Assembly: GCF_019636155.1 (NCBI RefSeq)
Contig: NZ_JAHBYB010000002.1
Span: 301,039 to 365,038, forward strand
From: Brevundimonas sp.
GTDB lineage: Bacteria > Pseudomonadota > Alphaproteobacteria > Caulobacterales > Caulobacteraceae
DNA length: 64,000 nt
Reading direction: 5' to 3'
The notes below the pieces were generated by a model. It saw nothing but the letters and a program-made list of their open reading frames with translations, was not told the origin of the DNA and did not search any database. The stretch's first letter is position 1. The number at the start of each line of letters is the position of its first letter. The position numbers and the translations under genes were made by a program. Of this stretch, positions 50,395 through 62,541 are shown piece after piece.

Positions 50395-52296
50395 ATGATC
50401 TCCCAGTTCCGCAATTTCGCCCAATCCAAATGGGCCATCGGCCTGTTCGTTCTGCTGATCGTCAGCTTCGCGATCGTCGGCACACAGACCGACGCCCTGT
50501 CGGTCTTCGGGCCCAAGCACGTCATCTCGGCCGGCGACCGGAGCATGGACCAGGCCGAATTCCGCGCCGCCTTCGAGAACCAGCGTGAGCGGGCCCAGCA
50601 GAACGCCGGCCAGCCGATCAGCCTGGACGACATGATCAAGGCCAACCAGCACCAGCGATTCCTGGAAAACCGGACGCGCGAACTGGGCTTCCTGTCCTGG
50701 GCCTGGTCGGCGGGCATCCGCCCCGGTCACGCCCTGATCGTCAAGGAGATCCGTCAGATCCCGTCCTTCTTCAACCAGGTGACGGGCCAGTTCGACAAGG
50801 ATCGCTATCAGCAGGTCCTAGCCCAGCAGGGCATGACGCCCGCCGACCTGGAAGGCGACATCCGCGACCAGTACACCGCCAACCACTATGGCGCCGGCGT
50901 CGTCGCCGGGATGCGCACCCCGCGGGTCTACGCCGCCCTTCTGGCCAACCAGGCGCTGCAGACGCGCGACGGCCGCTGGTTCGCCGTGAGCCAGGCCATG
51001 GCCGGACGCGCCGCCGCGCCCACGGACGCCCAGCTGACCGCCTTCCTGAACGAGAACGCCGCCCGCCTGCGCCGGCCCGAGTTCCGCATGGTGTCTCTGG
51101 TGCTGTTCGCGCCCAGCCGCGAGGCGATGAGCGCCCCGATCAGCGAGGAAAAGATTCGCGAGCGCTACGAATTCCGCAAGGCGGCCCTGTCCCAGCCCGA
51201 GAAGCGCACCTTCGTCACCCTGACGGCGCCGACGCGGCAGGCCGCCGACCGCATCGCCGCCGCGCTGCGCGCCGGTCAGTCGCCCGAAGAGGTGGCGCGC
51301 GCCAATGCTATCCAGCCCGCCAATTTCGACGCCGCCCCGCGCTCGGCCCTGGGCGATCCGGCGGTGGCCCAGGCCGTGTTCGGCCTGACCGCCGGCCAGG
51401 TGTCCGACCCGGTCCAGGCCCGGGTGGGCTTCACCGTCGCCAAGCTGAGCTCGGTCACGCCGGGCCAGGAAGCGACCCTGGAGTCCGTGCGCGAAGCCAT
51501 CATCGACGAACTGCGTCAGGAAGAGGCGCGCGCCAAGACCTATGCCAATGTCGAGGCCTATGAGAAGGCCCGGACCGAGGGCAAGACCCTGGAACAGGCG
51601 GTCCAGCAGATCGGGGCGCGGATGATCCAGTTGCCGCCCTTCACCCAGGAAGGCCAGCTGCCGGACGGCCAGCCGTTGAACGCCCCGCCGCAGGTCCTGT
51701 CGACCACCTTCGGCCTGGGCAAGGGCGGCGAATCCGACGTCATCGACGCCGGCCAGGGCCAGTATTTCGTCATCCGCCTTGACGACATCCGCCCGGCCCA
51801 GCTGCCGACCCTGGCCGATGTGCGCGAGCCCCTGGCCCAGCAATGGACGGCGCGCGAGAACGCCCGGCTGCTGGCCGCCAAGGCCGACGAACTGGCCCGT
51901 CGCGTTCGCGGCGGCGAGGACATCGCCAAGGTCGCCGGCTCGGTCGGCGCGACCCTGGTCACCCGCGCGGGCGTCCAGGCCAACGCCGAGGCCCAGACCC
52001 AGGTCGGCGCCGGCGTCCTGCGCGGCCTGTTCAGCCAGGGTCGCGGCCAGGTCTTCGTGGAGCCCCAGTCGGCCGACGCGACCGTGGTCGGCCGGGTTGA
52101 CGCCATCCACGCCGCCACCCCTGCCCTGGCGGCGGGCCTGGGCGAGCCGGCCCGGCCGCGCCTGTCGCAGGAATATATCGAAGCCGTCGTCACAGACTCC
52201 ATCGCGGCGGCCGCGCGGCGCGTGAAGGCCCGCAACGATCCGGCCATGGCCCTGACCGCCCTGGGCGTCCAGAACCCGTCCGCCCCGGCGCAATGA
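50395..52296 (+). CDS. PpiD-like periplasmic peptidyl-prolyl isomerase/chaperone
   Basis: A 633-residue membrane-anchored folding factor. One N-terminal helix (WAIGLFVLLIVSFAIVGTQ, residues ~12-30) is followed by a SurA-N-like chaperone part. A parvulin-like domain (RTFVTLTAPTRQAADRIAAA, FGLTAGQVSDPVQARVGFTV) lies around residues 260-350, with a repeated C-terminal module. It assists outer-membrane and secreted protein folding. Its stop overlaps the trpE start (ATGA), so trp genes may be co-transcribed. Confidence 0.9.
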   Translation: MISQFRNFAQSKWAIGLFVLLIVSFAIVGTQTDALSVFGPKHVISAGDRSMDQAEFRAAFENQRERAQQNAGQPISLDDMIKANQHQRFLENRTRELGFLSWAWSAGIRPGHALIVKEIRQIPSFFNQVTGQFDKDRYQQVLAQQGMTPADLEGDIRDQYTANHYGAGVVAGMRTPRVYAALLANQALQTRDGRWFAVSQAMAGRAAAPTDAQLTAFLNENAARLRRPEFRMVSLVLFAPSREAMSAPISEEKIRERYEFRKAALSQPEKRTFVTLTAPTRQAADRIAAALRAGQSPEEVARANAIQPANFDAAPRSALGDPAVAQAVFGLTAGQVSDPVQARVGFTVAKLSSVTPGQEATLESVREAIIDELRQEEARAKTYANVEAYEKARTEGKTLEQAVQQIGARMIQLPPFTQEGQLPDGQPLNAPPQVLSTTFGLGKGGESDVIDAGQGQYFVIRLDDIRPAQLPTLADVREPLAQQWTARENARLLAAKADELARRVRGGEDIAKVAGSVGATLVTRAGVQANAEAQTQVGAGVLRGLFSQGRGQVFVEPQSADATVVGRVDAIHAATPALAAGLGEPARPRLSQEYIEAVVTDSIAAAARRVKARNDPAMALTALGVQNPSAPAQ

Positions 52297-53804
52297 CGGC
52301 CGGTCCGCGCGACGCCTTCCTGGCCGGTTTCGCCGCCGGCCGGCCCCAGGTCGTCGTGCGCCGCCTGATCGACGACCTGGAGACCCCCGTGTCCGCCTTC
52401 CTGAAGGTCGGGCGCGGCCGGCCCTACGCCTGTCTGCTGGAGTCGGTCGAAGGCGGGGCGGTCAAGGGCCGCTATTCCATCGTCGCCCTGGACCCCGACG
52501 TGGTCTGGCGCTGCCGCGACGGTCGGGCCGAAACGGCGCGGGGCGAGGACATCCTGACCGGCCGGTTCACGCCGGAGTCTCTGCCGGCCCTGGAGTCCCT
52601 GCGGGCCCTGATCGCCGCGGGGCGGTTCGATCTGCCGGACGATGTGCCGCCGATGGCGGCGGGCCTGTTCGGCGTGTTCGGCTATGACATGGTGCGATTG
52701 CTGGAGCCGCTGGGCCCCGCCAATCCCGATCCTCTGGACCTGCCGGACGCCGTGCTTTGCCGCCCGTCGCTGGTGGCGGTGTTCGATTCGGTGAAGCACG
52801 AGATCGTGCTGGTGTCCGCCGCCTATCCGGACAGCGGCCTGTCACCCGAAGCCGCCTGGGCCGAGGCCGTGGCGCGGCTGGAGGCGTTCCAGTCCGGCCT
52901 GCGTCGGCCCCTGCCCGCCGGCGCCGCCCCCGCCGTTGGCGATGGCCCCATCACACCTCCGGCGTTCGCCTCGGCCGTCGACCGGCCCACCTTCGGGCGC
53001 ATGGTCCGCAAGGCCCAGGACTACATCGCCGCCGGCGACATCTTTCAGGTGGTGCTGAGCCACCGTTTCGCCGCCGACTGGCCCGGCGATCCCTTCGCCT
53101 TCTATCGCGCCCTGCGGCGTCAGAACCCGTCGCCCTATCTGTTCTTCCTGGATGGCGGCGGATTCCAGCTGGCGGGGTCCAGCCCCGAGATCCTGGTGCG
53201 GCTGAAGGACGGGCGCGTGACCATCCGCCCCCTGGCCGGCACCCGCCCGCGCGGCGAAACGCCCGAGGCGGACCGCGCGCTGGAGGCCGAATTGCTGGCC
53301 GATCCCAAGGAAAGGGCCGAGCACCTGATGCTGCTGGACCTGGGCCGCAACGATGTGGGCCGCGTCTCGGCGCCCGGATCGGTCCAAGTGACCGAAAGCT
53401 TCGTCGTCGAACGCTATAGCCAGGTGATGCATATCGTCTCGAACGTCCAGGGCCGGGCCGATCCGGCCATCGACGCCGTGGACGCCCTGCTGGCCGCCCT
53501 GCCCGCCGGAACCCTGTCGGGCGCGCCCAAGGTGCGGGCCATGGCGATCATCGACGAACTGGAGACCGAGAAGCGCGGCGTCGGATATGGCGGCGGTGTC
53601 GGCTACATCTCGGCCAATGGAGAGGCGGACATCTGCATCGTCCTGAGAACCGCCCTGTTCGCCCACGGCAAGGCCTTCATCCAGGCCGGCGCGGGGGTGG
53701 TGGCCGACAGCGATCCGGCGGCCGAATATGCGGAAACCGTAGCCAAGGCGCGCGCGCCCATGCGAGCGGCGGATGACGCCTGGCGTTACGGCTCGAACGG
53801 CTGA
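52293..53804 (+). CDS. trpE: Anthranilate synthase component I
   Basis: A 503-residue chorismate-using enzyme that makes anthranilate with TrpG glutaminase. Signatures: KGRYSIVALDPDVVWRC, FGYDMVRLLEPLG, GDIFQVVLSHRF, LAGSSPEILVRL, RPLAGTRPRGETPEADRALE and LPAGTLSGAPKVRAM. The start overlaps the ppiD-like stop by four bases. No leader peptide or attenuator was seen before it. First gene of the trpE-G-D-C run. Confidence 0.96.
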   Translation: MTAGPRDAFLAGFAAGRPQVVVRRLIDDLETPVSAFLKVGRGRPYACLLESVEGGAVKGRYSIVALDPDVVWRCRDGRAETARGEDILTGRFTPESLPALESLRALIAAGRFDLPDDVPPMAAGLFGVFGYDMVRLLEPLGPANPDPLDLPDAVLCRPSLVAVFDSVKHEIVLVSAAYPDSGLSPEAAWAEAVARLEAFQSGLRRPLPAGAAPAVGDGPITPPAFASAVDRPTFGRMVRKAQDYIAAGDIFQVVLSHRFAADWPGDPFAFYRALRRQNPSPYLFFLDGGGFQLAGSSPEILVRLKDGRVTIRPLAGTRPRGETPEADRALEAELLADPKERAEHLMLLDLGRNDVGRVSAPGSVQVTESFVVERYSQVMHIVSNVQGRADPAIDAVDALLAALPAGTLSGAPKVRAMAIIDELETEKRGVGYGGGVGYISANGEADICIVLRTALFAHGKAFIQAGAGVVADSDPAAEYAETVAKARAPMRAADDAWRYGSNG

Positions 53805-53974
53805 GCTGCGCCGGCGGGCGAGCTCACGACGCCCGGTCCCAGGATCACCGCCCCGGCCATCAGAACGGCGGCCGAGGCACAGAGGCCGGCGGCGAAAAGA
53901 GCGCCCCAGGGGCTGGCGGCCCGGACTTCAGGCGCGACCAGCAGGCTGCGAGCTTTTTCCACGGCGTCGGTCAT
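53786..53974 (-). CDS. Small single-helix membrane protein between trpE and trpG
   Basis: A 62-residue protein (MTDAVEKARSLLVAPEVRAA) with one membrane helix (GALFAAGLCASAAVLMAGAV). It overlaps the trpE 3' end by 19 bases on the opposite strand. A small membrane-protein gene at this place occurs in related Caulobacteraceae, from memory. Function unknown. Confidence 0.65.
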   Translation of the reverse strand: MTDAVEKARSLLVAPEVRAASPWGALFAAGLCASAAVLMAGAVILGPGVVSSPAGAAQPFEP

Positions 53975-54079
53975 GGCGGCGATTCCCCCTCGCCTTCGAT
54001 GTCACAGCCACAGGGTTAACGAGACCTTTCCGCGGCATCCCCGCTTGGCGCGCCCCGACGCCGGTCGTAAGACCCCCGG

Positions 54080-54670
54080 ATGATCCTGGTCGTCGATAAC
54101 TACGACAGCTTCACCTACAACCTCGTCCACTACCTCGCGGAACTGGGCGCGACGACGCACGTCGTGCGCAACGACGATCTGAGCGTCGATCAGGCCTGGG
54201 CTCTGAGGCCCCAGGCGGTGCTGCTGTCGCCCGGCCCGTGCGCGCCGGATCAGGCGGGCATCTGCCTGCCGCTGATCCGGACCGCCGCCGACGACATGCC
54301 GATCCTGGGCGTCTGCCTGGGCCACCAGGCCATCGGCCAGGCGTTCGGCGGCGATGTGGTGCGGGCCAAGACCCTGATGCACGGCAAGACCTCGCCGATC
54401 GAACATGAGGGCCAGAGCCTGTTCGCCGGCCTGCCCAGCCCCTTCACCGCCACCCGCTATCATTCCCTGGCCGTGCGACGCGAAACCCTGCCCGACGACC
54501 TGGAGGTCACGGCCTGGACCGCCGATGGCGAGATCATGGGCCTGCGCCACCGCACCCGCCCGATCCATGGGGTCCAGTTCCACCCCGAATCCATCGCCAC
54601 CGAACACGGCCACGCCATGCTGGCCAACTTCCTGGACCTGGCGGGCGTCGAGCGCCGGAAAGCCGCCTGA
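54080..54670 (+). CDS. trpG: Anthranilate synthase component II (glutamine amidotransferase)
   Basis: A 196-residue class I glutaminase that supplies ammonia to TrpE. It starts [20 protein letters not shown]; the nucleophile cysteine is in [14 protein letters not shown] and the His-Glu pair in [14 protein letters not shown]. Separate from trpE and trpD, not fused. The trpD start follows one base after its stop. Confidence 0.96.
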   Translation: MILVVDNYDSFTYNLVHYLAELGATTHVVRNDDLSVDQAWALRPQAVLLSPGPCAPDQAGICLPLIRTAADDMPILGVCLGHQAIGQAFGGDVVRAKTLMHGKTSPIEHEGQSLFAGLPSPFTATRYHSLAVRRETLPDDLEVTAWTADGEIMGLRHRTRPIHGVQFHPESIATEHGHAMLANFLDLAGVERRKAA

Positions 54671-54671
54671 G

Positions 54672-55706
54672 GTGTCGGACGGGATCAAGCCGCTGCTGGC
54701 CAAGCTGGTCGATGGCCGGGTGCTGACGGGGGACGAGGCGCATGCCTTCTTCGCCGCCTGTCTGAGAGGCGAGCCGACGCCGTCCCAGGTGGCGGCCGCC
54801 GTCACCGCCCTGCGCATCCGCGGCGAAACGGTGGACGAGATCGCCGCCTTCGCCACCGCCATGCGTGACGCGGCCCTGAGGCTGGACCACCCCTACGACG
54901 CCATCGACACCTGCGGCACCGGCGGCGACGGGGCGCACACCTTCAACATCTCGACCGCCGCAGCCCTGGTCCTGGCCGGCGCAGGCGTGAAGGTGGCCAA
55001 GCACGGCAATCGCGCCCTGTCGTCGAAATCCGGGTCGTCCGACGTCCTGTCGGCCCTGGGCGTCAATCTTCAGGCCAGCCAGGCCCAGCAGCTGCGGGCG
55101 CTGGCTGCGGCCAACATCGCCTTCCTGTTCGCCCCCGCCTATCACGGGGCCATGCGCCACGTCGGGCCGGTGCGGGCCGAGATCGGGTTCCGCACGGTTT
55201 TCAACCTGCTGGGGCCGCTTTCCAATCCGGCGTCTGCAAAGCGGCAGGTGATGGGCGTCTATGACCCGCGCCTGCTGGAGCCGCTGGCCCAGGTGCTGGG
55301 GCGGCTGGGCGCCGTGCGGGCCTGGACCGTGCATGGTCAGGGGCTGGACGAACTGACCACCACCGGCCCGACCGAGGTCGCCGAATGGCGCGACGGGGCG
55401 GTGCGTCGCTTCAGCGTCACGCCCGAAGACGCCGGCCTGCCCCGCGCCGATATCGCGGTCCTGCGCGGCGGCGATGCGGACGAGAACGCAGCGGCCCTGA
55501 ACGCCCTGCTGGACGGGGCGCACGGCGCCTATCGCGACATTGTGCTGCTGAACGCCGCCGCCGCCCTGGTGGTCGCCGACCGCGCCGAAGACCTGGCCCA
55601 GGGCGCGCGGATCGCGGCCCAGGTCGTCGACGACGGACGCGCCAGGGCCGCTCTGGACGCCCTGGTCGTCGCAACCAACACCCCGATCGAGGAGGCCGAG
55701 GCTTGA
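54672..55706 (+). CDS. trpD: Anthranilate phosphoribosyltransferase
   Basis: A 344-residue enzyme joining anthranilate to PRPP. The PRPP motif [20 protein letters not shown], the [17 protein letters not shown] motif and [20 protein letters not shown] are present. The start is a GTG at 54672 ([15 protein letters not shown]), one base after the trpG stop; the frame is open upstream inside trpG and that part is not coding. Followed by trpC with a four-base overlap. Confidence 0.95.
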   Translation: MSDGIKPLLAKLVDGRVLTGDEAHAFFAACLRGEPTPSQVAAAVTALRIRGETVDEIAAFATAMRDAALRLDHPYDAIDTCGTGGDGAHTFNISTAAALVLAGAGVKVAKHGNRALSSKSGSSDVLSALGVNLQASQAQQLRALAAANIAFLFAPAYHGAMRHVGPVRAEIGFRTVFNLLGPLSNPASAKRQVMGVYDPRLLEPLAQVLGRLGAVRAWTVHGQGLDELTTTGPTEVAEWRDGAVRRFSVTPEDAGLPRADIAVLRGGDADENAAALNALLDGAHGAYRDIVLLNAAAALVVADRAEDLAQGARIAAQVVDDGRARAALDALVVATNTPIEEAEA

Positions 55707-56491
55707 GCGACATCCTGGCCCGCATCGCCGCCTACAAGCGCGAGGAGGTCGCCGCCCGCAAGGCCGCGCGATCCCAGGACGCCATCGAAGCCGCCGCGCG
55801 CGACGCCCCGCCCCCGCGCGGGTTTCGCGCCGCCCTGGAACAGGTCAACGAGACCGGTCGCACCGCCCTGATCGCCGAGATCAAGAAGGCCAGTCCGTCC
55901 AAGGGCCTGATCCGCGCCGACTTCGACCCGCCGTCGCTGGCCCAGGCCTATGAACGCGGCGGCGCGGCCTGCCTGTCGGTGCTGACCGATAGGCCCAGCT
56001 TCCAGGGCGACGACGCCTATCTGAGCGCCGCGCGCGACGCGGTCGCCCTGCCCTGCCTGCGCAAGGATTTCCTGGTCGATCCGTGGCAAGCGGCCGAGAG
56101 CCGGGCCATGGGCGCCGACTGCATCCTGATCATCCTGGCCATGGTGGACGACGCCCTGGCCGCCGAGCTTCTGGCCGAGGCCGACCGGCTGGGCATGGAC
56201 GCCCTGGTCGAGACCCACGACGAGGCCGAAATGGCCCGCGCCTGCGCCCTGGGGGCCGATCTGGTCGGGATCAACAATCGGTCCCTGCGGACGTTCGAGG
56301 TCGATCTGGAAACCACCGAACGCCTGGCCATGCTCAGCCCGGTGCGCGCGCTGCTGGTGTCCGAAAGCGGCGTCTTCACCCCCGACGATGTGGCGCGCGT
56401 GGCCGACGCCCACGCCCAGGCCGTGCTGGTCGGCGAAAGCCTGATGCGCCAGGACGACGTGGCGGCGGCGACGCGGGCCCTGATGCGGTAA
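55703..56491 (+). CDS. trpC: Indole-3-glycerol phosphate synthase
   Basis: A 262-residue TIM-barrel enzyme. Motifs: [66 protein letters not shown] and [14 protein letters not shown]. The likely start is TTG at 55703 overlapping the trpD stop (TTGA), with GGAGG 9 bases upstream. In Caulobacter, moaC and moeA lie between trpC and lexA; here they are absent. Confidence 0.93.
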   Translation: MSDILARIAAYKREEVAARKAARSQDAIEAAARDAPPPRGFRAALEQVNETGRTALIAEIKKASPSKGLIRADFDPPSLAQAYERGGAACLSVLTDRPSFQGDDAYLSAARDAVALPCLRKDFLVDPWQAAESRAMGADCILIILAMVDDALAAELLAEADRLGMDALVETHDEAEMARACALGADLVGINNRSLRTFEVDLETTERLAMLSPVRALLVSESGVFTPDDVARVADAHAQAVLVGESLMRQDDVAAATRALMR

Positions 56492-56505
56492 CCGGACCTT
56501 AACCG

Positions 56506-56546
56506 GAACACCTCAGGAACAGGTAGTGGACGTTTGCGGTTTGTTC
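56506..56546. promoter_or_regulatory. SOS (LexA) boxes upstream of lexA
   Basis: GAAC-N7-GAAC at 56506-56520 is the alphaproteobacterial LexA box (GTTC-N7-GTTC) read on the other strand. A near match in direct orientation, GTTT-N7-GTTC, lies at 56532-56546. Both are 43-83 bases before the lexA start, fitting autoregulation. Confidence 0.85.
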
Positions 56547-56588
56547 CGCTAGCTTCGTCCGCAACGGATTCGCCGTCTGAGGGCCGCC

Positions 56589-57269
56589 ATGCTCACGCGC
56601 AAACAGCACGAACTGCTGATGTTCATCCACGAACGGATCACGGAGACGGGCGTCTCCCCCTCGTTCGACGAGATGAAGGAGGCGCTGGATCTGGCGTCCA
56701 AATCGGGCATCCACCGGCTGATCACGGCGCTGGAGGAACGGGGCTTCATCCGCCGTCTGGCCCACCGGGCGCGGGCGCTGGAGGTGATGAAGCTGCCGGA
56801 ACAGGCCACGGCGGGCGCTCCGCGCGGCCGCGCCGGCTTCAAGCCGGGCGTCATCGAGGGCGGACGGGTCGAGGCGGCGAACGATACGCGCGAACTGTCG
56901 CTGATGGGCAAGATCGCGGCGGGCACGCCCATCGACGCCATCGAGCACGAAACCGCCCGCTATCCGGTGCCCGAGGCCATGCTGGGGTCCGGCGACCACT
57001 ATCTGCTGGAGATCGAAGGCGATTCGATGATCGAGGCGGGCATTCTGAACGGCGACATGGTCATCATCCGCTCGACCGGCAGCGCCAACTCCGGCGAGAT
57101 CGTCGTGGCCCTGGTGGAGGGCGAGCAGGCCACCCTGAAGCGGCTGCGCAAGAAGGGCGCTTCCATCGCGCTCGAGCCCGCCAATCCCAATTACGAGACC
57201 AAGATCTACGGCGCCGACCAGGTGGCCGTTCAGGGCAAGCTGGTCGGCCTCATCCGCCGCTATCACTGA
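56589..57269 (+). CDS. lexA: SOS repressor LexA
   Basis: A 226-residue repressor-protease. The winged helix spans [20 protein letters not shown] and [18 protein letters not shown]. The self-cleavage Ala-Gly is in [14 protein letters not shown]. The catalytic serine is in [12 protein letters not shown] and the lysine in [17 protein letters not shown] boxes lie upstream. Its 3' end overlaps the comEC 3' end by 20 bases. Confidence 0.97.
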   Translation: MLTRKQHELLMFIHERITETGVSPSFDEMKEALDLASKSGIHRLITALEERGFIRRLAHRARALEVMKLPEQATAGAPRGRAGFKPGVIEGGRVEAANDTRELSLMGKIAAGTPIDAIEHETARYPVPEAMLGSGDHYLLEIEGDSMIEAGILNGDMVIIRSTGSANSGEIVVALVEGEQATLKRLRKKGASIALEPANPNYETKIYGADQVAVQGKLVGLIRRYH

Positions 57270-59424
57270 AGTCCGGATCGCCCTGGCGGCTCCAGGGGCG
57301 GTCGCCGCGCGCCCGGGCCGTCCATAGGGCGCGCCAGGAGGCGCCCTCGCCCCAGAGTTCGACCGCGCCGCCGCGAGCGTAGTCCAGCCCATCCAGCACC
57401 AGCCGCCCGTCACACGCCGAGGGAAGGGTTTCGACCACCGCGCGCACGCTGACGATCGGCGCCTGGGCGCACAGTGCGGCGAGCTGGTCCGACGACGGCG
57501 CGCGTCGGCCCCACCACAGGGCCAGGGGGGCCGCGTCACGGGCGACGGACGCGCAGGAAAAACGGCTGCAGGTCCAGCCCTCGGCCGGCCGAGCGGTCGC
57601 CTCCAGCCCCCGCCGCCGCGACCACAGATCGACCGCGAACTGCCGCACCCCGGGGCGAAGAACCACGGCATGGCCCTCCATGCGGAAGGCGGCGTTGGTT
57701 CCGCCGTCACCGATCCAGACGTCCGGCGCGGGCGGGCGCGGCCAGATCAGAACCGCCAGGGCCAGGGGCAGGCCCAGCCACCGCAGCCGCCCGCGCCACA
57801 GACACAGGAACAGGACCCCGATGAAGGCGACCGGCAGGGCCGCCGCCGGAGCGCTGGGGATCGTCCGCACGGCCCCGGGCAGTCCGGCGACGCCCTGGCC
57901 GATGGCCAGCATCAGGTCCACACCCTGTCCCGCCACCCACAGAAACGGCGCGCCCAGCCCCAGCGGCTCCAGCGCCGCCCCCAGGGCCAGGGCCGGCAGC
58001 ATGACGAAGTCCGCCACCGGCGCCGTCAGCAGATTGGCCGCCAGTCCGTAGACGGCCGTGCGGTTGAAATGCTGCATGGCGAAAGGCCCGGTCGCCAGGC
58101 CCGCGACCAGGCTGGCCATGACGGCGATGACCAGCCAGTTTCCCAACCTCTGGGCCCAGACGATGGGCCAGGGGGCGGAGATTTCGCGCGTGCGCGGCGG
58201 CCAGCTTTCGGCCAGGGCCACCAGGGCGGCCGTGGCGGCGAACGACATCTGGAACCCCGGGGTGACGATGGCCTCGGGCTGCAGGATCAGGACGGCGAAG
58301 GCGGCCACCGCCAGGGCGTGCATGCTGATCGCCTGGCGGTCCAGCAGGACGGCTAAAAAGGCGATTGAGGCGGTTATCGCCGCCCGCTCCGCCGGCGGCG
58401 GCGCGCCCGAGACGATCAGATAGGCCCCGACGGCGATCAGTCCGGCCCAGGCCGCGACCTTCTTGCCCGACACGCGCAGCGCCAGCCAAGGCCAGGCCGC
58501 CACCCCCAGCCGCACCGCGAAGAAGACGAAGCCCCCGACGATGGCCATGTGCAGGCCCGAGATCGACAGGATGTGCGCCAGGCCGGAATCGCGCATCACC
58601 TGCTGGTCTTCGGGCGAGATCCAGGTCTCGTGGCCGGTGGTCATGGCCGCCGCCACCCCGCCGGTCCGTTCGCCCAACCGTGCGACGATGGCCTGGGCCA
58701 GGGCGAAGCGCGCGGCGTTGACCCGCATCTCCATCCGCAGACGCCAAGGCGGATCGTCCAACACCGCGGGCCGCGTCTCGCCCAGGGCGAAGGCCGAGCC
58801 GCCCAGGCCCTGGAACCAGGCGTTGCGGCCGAAATCATAGGCGCCGGGCGCGGCGGGGGCGGGCGGCGGGTTCAGTATGGCGAACAGACGCACCGGCGCG
58901 CCGGGCGGCGGCGGCTCACCCCTGACCGTGGCGCGCAGGCGGATCGGGGTGGCCTCGGGCTCCAGGCCGCGCACCCGCACGGGCGCGATCACCAACCGCG
59001 CGCCCCGCTCGCCGCGACTGTCGATATCGACGACCCAGCCTTCGATCACCGTCGGCTCGCTCATGGCCGGTGCGATAGGGCCCGCCACCGACAGGGTGCG
59101 GATCTTGGCTGCCGCCACGCCCCCCGCCAGGCAGGCCAGCATCAGCAGCGGCAGGGTCCAGCGCCGCGACAGTCCCCGACGTCGCGCGCCCAGCCAGGCC
59201 GCCGCCGTCACCCCAGTCGCCAGCAACAGAGGCCACAACGGCGGCTCGCTCTTCAGGGCGAAATAGAGGGCGCATCCGCCCCCGAACGCCACCGGCGCCC
59301 ACAGGCGCCAGCGATCAGCCTGATCGGCGACCTGATCCGCCAGCCATGCGCGCAGCCTTTCATACCGGCTGGGCTTTGGCGCATCGGGCGGTATAAGGGC
59401 GGCCCGATCGGACCCCGCCCCCAT
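57250..59424 (-). CDS. comEC: ComEC/Rec2-family DNA uptake channel protein
   Basis: A 724-residue polytopic protein of the ComEC family, which carries single-stranded DNA across the inner membrane. An N-terminal soluble DUF4131-like part follows two to three helices. The competence domain has [20 protein letters not shown] and [18 protein letters not shown]. The C-terminal ~150 residues are short and lack clear metallo-beta-lactamase motifs. The start at 59424 shares bases with the divergent gltX start (CATG); a downstream start is possible. Confidence 0.88.
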   Translation of the reverse strand: MGAGSDRAALIPPDAPKPSRYERLRAWLADQVADQADRWRLWAPVAFGGGCALYFALKSEPPLWPLLLATGVTAAAWLGARRRGLSRRWTLPLLMLACLAGGVAAAKIRTLSVAGPIAPAMSEPTVIEGWVVDIDSRGERGARLVIAPVRVRGLEPEATPIRLRATVRGEPPPPGAPVRLFAILNPPPAPAAPGAYDFGRNAWFQGLGGSAFALGETRPAVLDDPPWRLRMEMRVNAARFALAQAIVARLGERTGGVAAAMTTGHETWISPEDQQVMRDSGLAHILSISGLHMAIVGGFVFFAVRLGVAAWPWLALRVSGKKVAAWAGLIAVGAYLIVSGAPPPAERAAITASIAFLAVLLDRQAISMHALAVAAFAVLILQPEAIVTPGFQMSFAATAALVALAESWPPRTREISAPWPIVWAQRLGNWLVIAVMASLVAGLATGPFAMQHFNRTAVYGLAANLLTAPVADFVMLPALALGAALEPLGLGAPFLWVAGQGVDLMLAIGQGVAGLPGAVRTIPSAPAAALPVAFIGVLFLCLWRGRLRWLGLPLALAVLIWPRPPAPDVWIGDGGTNAAFRMEGHAVVLRPGVRQFAVDLWSRRRGLEATARPAEGWTCSRFSCASVARDAAPLALWWGRRAPSSDQLAALCAQAPIVSVRAVVETLPSACDGRLVLDGLDYARGGAVELWGEGASWRALWTARARGDRPWSRQGDPDFSDSGG

Positions 59425-60838
59425 GACCTCTTCTCCCGCCCCCGTCGTCACCCGCTTCGCCCCCTCGCCCACCGGCTATCTGCACATAGGCGGCGCAAGA
59501 ACGGCGCTTTTCAACTACCTTTACGCGCGTCGCCACGGCGGCAAATTTCTTGTGCGTGTGGAGGACACGGACCGCGAGCGTTCGACCGACGCGGCGGTGA
59601 AGGCGATTTTCGACGGCCTGGCCTGGCTGGAGCTGTTCGCCGACGAAGAGCCCGTGTTCCAGTTCAGCCGCGCCGACCGCCATCGCCAGGTGGTGGACCA
59701 GTTGCTGGAAACCGGCCACGCCTATCGCGACTTTCTGACAGCCGACGAGACCGGCGCCCTGCGCGACGCCGCCAAGGCCGAGGGCCGCAGCTTCGAGTCC
59801 CCCTGGCGCGACCGCACCCCGACCGTCGATGATCTGGCCGGACCACACACGGTGCGGTTCCGCCGGCCGCACCCTGTCGCTGTCGTCGTGGACGATGCGG
59901 TCCAGGGTCAGGTGCGCTGGGACTCCGCCGCCCTGGATGATCTGGTGCTGCTGCGCTCTGACGGGGCGCCGACCTATAATCTGGCCGTGGTGGTGGACGA
60001 TCACGACATGGGGGTGACCCATGTCATCCGCGGCGACGACCACCTGAACAACGCCGCGCGACAGAGCCTGATCTATGACGCCCTGGGCTGGACCCGGCCG
60101 ACCTTCGCGCACATCCCCCTGATACACGGGCCGGATGGCGCCAAGCTGTCGAAGCGGCACGGGGCCCAGGCAGTGCATGAATACGCCGAAATGGGCTATC
60201 TGCCCGAAGCCATGCGCAACTATCTGGCGCGGCTGGGCTGGGCGCACGGCGACGACGAACTGTTCAGCGACGAACAGGCGCAAGAATGGTTCGACCTGTC
60301 CGGCGTCGGCAAGGCGCCGGCGCGGCTGGACTTCGACAAGCTGGCCCACGTCAACGCCCACTGGCTGCGCCTGGCCCAGGATGACCGCCTGGCCAAGCTG
60401 GTGCTGGACGTCCACCTGTCGCGCGGTCGCGCTCTTCAGCCCGACGACGAGACGCGGTTGCTGCGCGCCATGCCCTTCCTGAAGGACCGGGCCAAGACCA
60501 CCCTGGAGCTTGCCGACCAGTCGGCCTTCGTGCTGAAGGCGCGCCCCCTGGTCATCGATGACAAGGGCCAAAGCCTGCTGGCGGGCGAAACCCTGGACCG
60601 GCTGAAACGGCTGCGTGATCGGCTGGACCTGTTCCAGTCCTGGGACGTCTTCGCCCTGGAGGCCGAGTTGAAGGCCTTCGCCGAGGAAGAGGCGGTGGGC
60701 TTCGGCAAGATCGGTCCGCCGGTGCGCGCGGCCCTGACCGGCGGGTCTCCGTCGCCCGACATCGCCCGCACCCTGGCCGCCCTGGGACGAGAAGAAAGCC
60801 TCGGGCGCTTGGATGATGCGCTGCAAAAGACTATTTGA
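59423..60838 (+). CDS. gltX: Glutamate--tRNA ligase
   Basis: A 471-residue class I aminoacyl-tRNA synthetase charging tRNA-Glu (and possibly tRNA-Gln). The HIGH motif appears in RFAPSPTGYLHIGGARTALF, the KMSKS-type motif in GAKLSKRHGAQAV, with RVEDTDRERS between. The C-terminal anticodon-binding domain is present. The ATG overlaps the comEC start on the other strand. Confidence 0.96.
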   Translation: MTSSPAPVVTRFAPSPTGYLHIGGARTALFNYLYARRHGGKFLVRVEDTDRERSTDAAVKAIFDGLAWLELFADEEPVFQFSRADRHRQVVDQLLETGHAYRDFLTADETGALRDAAKAEGRSFESPWRDRTPTVDDLAGPHTVRFRRPHPVAVVVDDAVQGQVRWDSAALDDLVLLRSDGAPTYNLAVVVDDHDMGVTHVIRGDDHLNNAARQSLIYDALGWTRPTFAHIPLIHGPDGAKLSKRHGAQAVHEYAEMGYLPEAMRNYLARLGWAHGDDELFSDEQAQEWFDLSGVGKAPARLDFDKLAHVNAHWLRLAQDDRLAKLVLDVHLSRGRALQPDDETRLLRAMPFLKDRAKTTLELADQSAFVLKARPLVIDDKGQSLLAGETLDRLKRLRDRLDLFQSWDVFALEAELKAFAEEEAVGFGKIGPPVRAALTGGSPSPDIARTLAALGREESLGRLDDALQKTI

Positions 60839-60904
60839 GCCTCACGCTTTAACGAACCTTCCGCCGTCGCCTCCCCGCGGCCGGCCCGAACATCAGGGGC
60901 ATTG

Positions 60905-62206
<1,302 letters not shown>

Positions 62207-62229
62207 TCGGCGGGCGCACTGACTATAGA

Positions 62230-62255
62230 AACGCCGGGGTTCGTGCCCCGGCGTT
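62230..62255 (+). terminator. Intrinsic terminator of gltA
   Basis: Arms AACGCCGGGG (62230-62239) and CCCCGGCGTT (62246-62255) with a 6-base loop, followed by TTTGTTTG. It lies 24 bases after the gltA stop and could also serve the leftward gene ending at 62266. Confidence 0.9.
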
Positions 62256-62265
62256 TTTGTTTGTC

Positions 62266-62541
62266 TCAGACCCCGCGGGCGTACAGGTCCGCGCCGCTTT
62301 CGACATCGCTGGCCGCCATAACGTCGGCGGTGGAGACGAAGGCCGTTTCCGCATCCGCCCGGCGCGGCGACATGTTCAGGGTCAGATGCTCCCACTCGCG
62401 GCCGTGGTCGCGGCCCCAGGCGCAGTTCCAGGCCGTGATCTGGCGCCCGTCGTTCAGATGCAGCCGAGTCGGCCGCCCGCGCCGGCCACACAACAGGCGC
62501 ACCAGCGGCGCCCCCTGCCCCGGCAGGATCAGATCAACCAT
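62266..62541 (-). CDS. Conserved small protein of unknown function
   Basis: A 91-residue protein (MVDLILPGQGAPLVRLLCGR, TRLHLNDGRQITAWNCAWG) with beta-strand character. The start at 62541 is preferred; a longer start at 62586 is possible. It converges on gltA across the shared terminator. No family recognised. Confidence 0.62.
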   Translation of the reverse strand: MVDLILPGQGAPLVRLLCGRRGRPTRLHLNDGRQITAWNCAWGRDHGREWEHLTLNMSPRRADAETAFVSTADVMAASDVESGADLYARGV

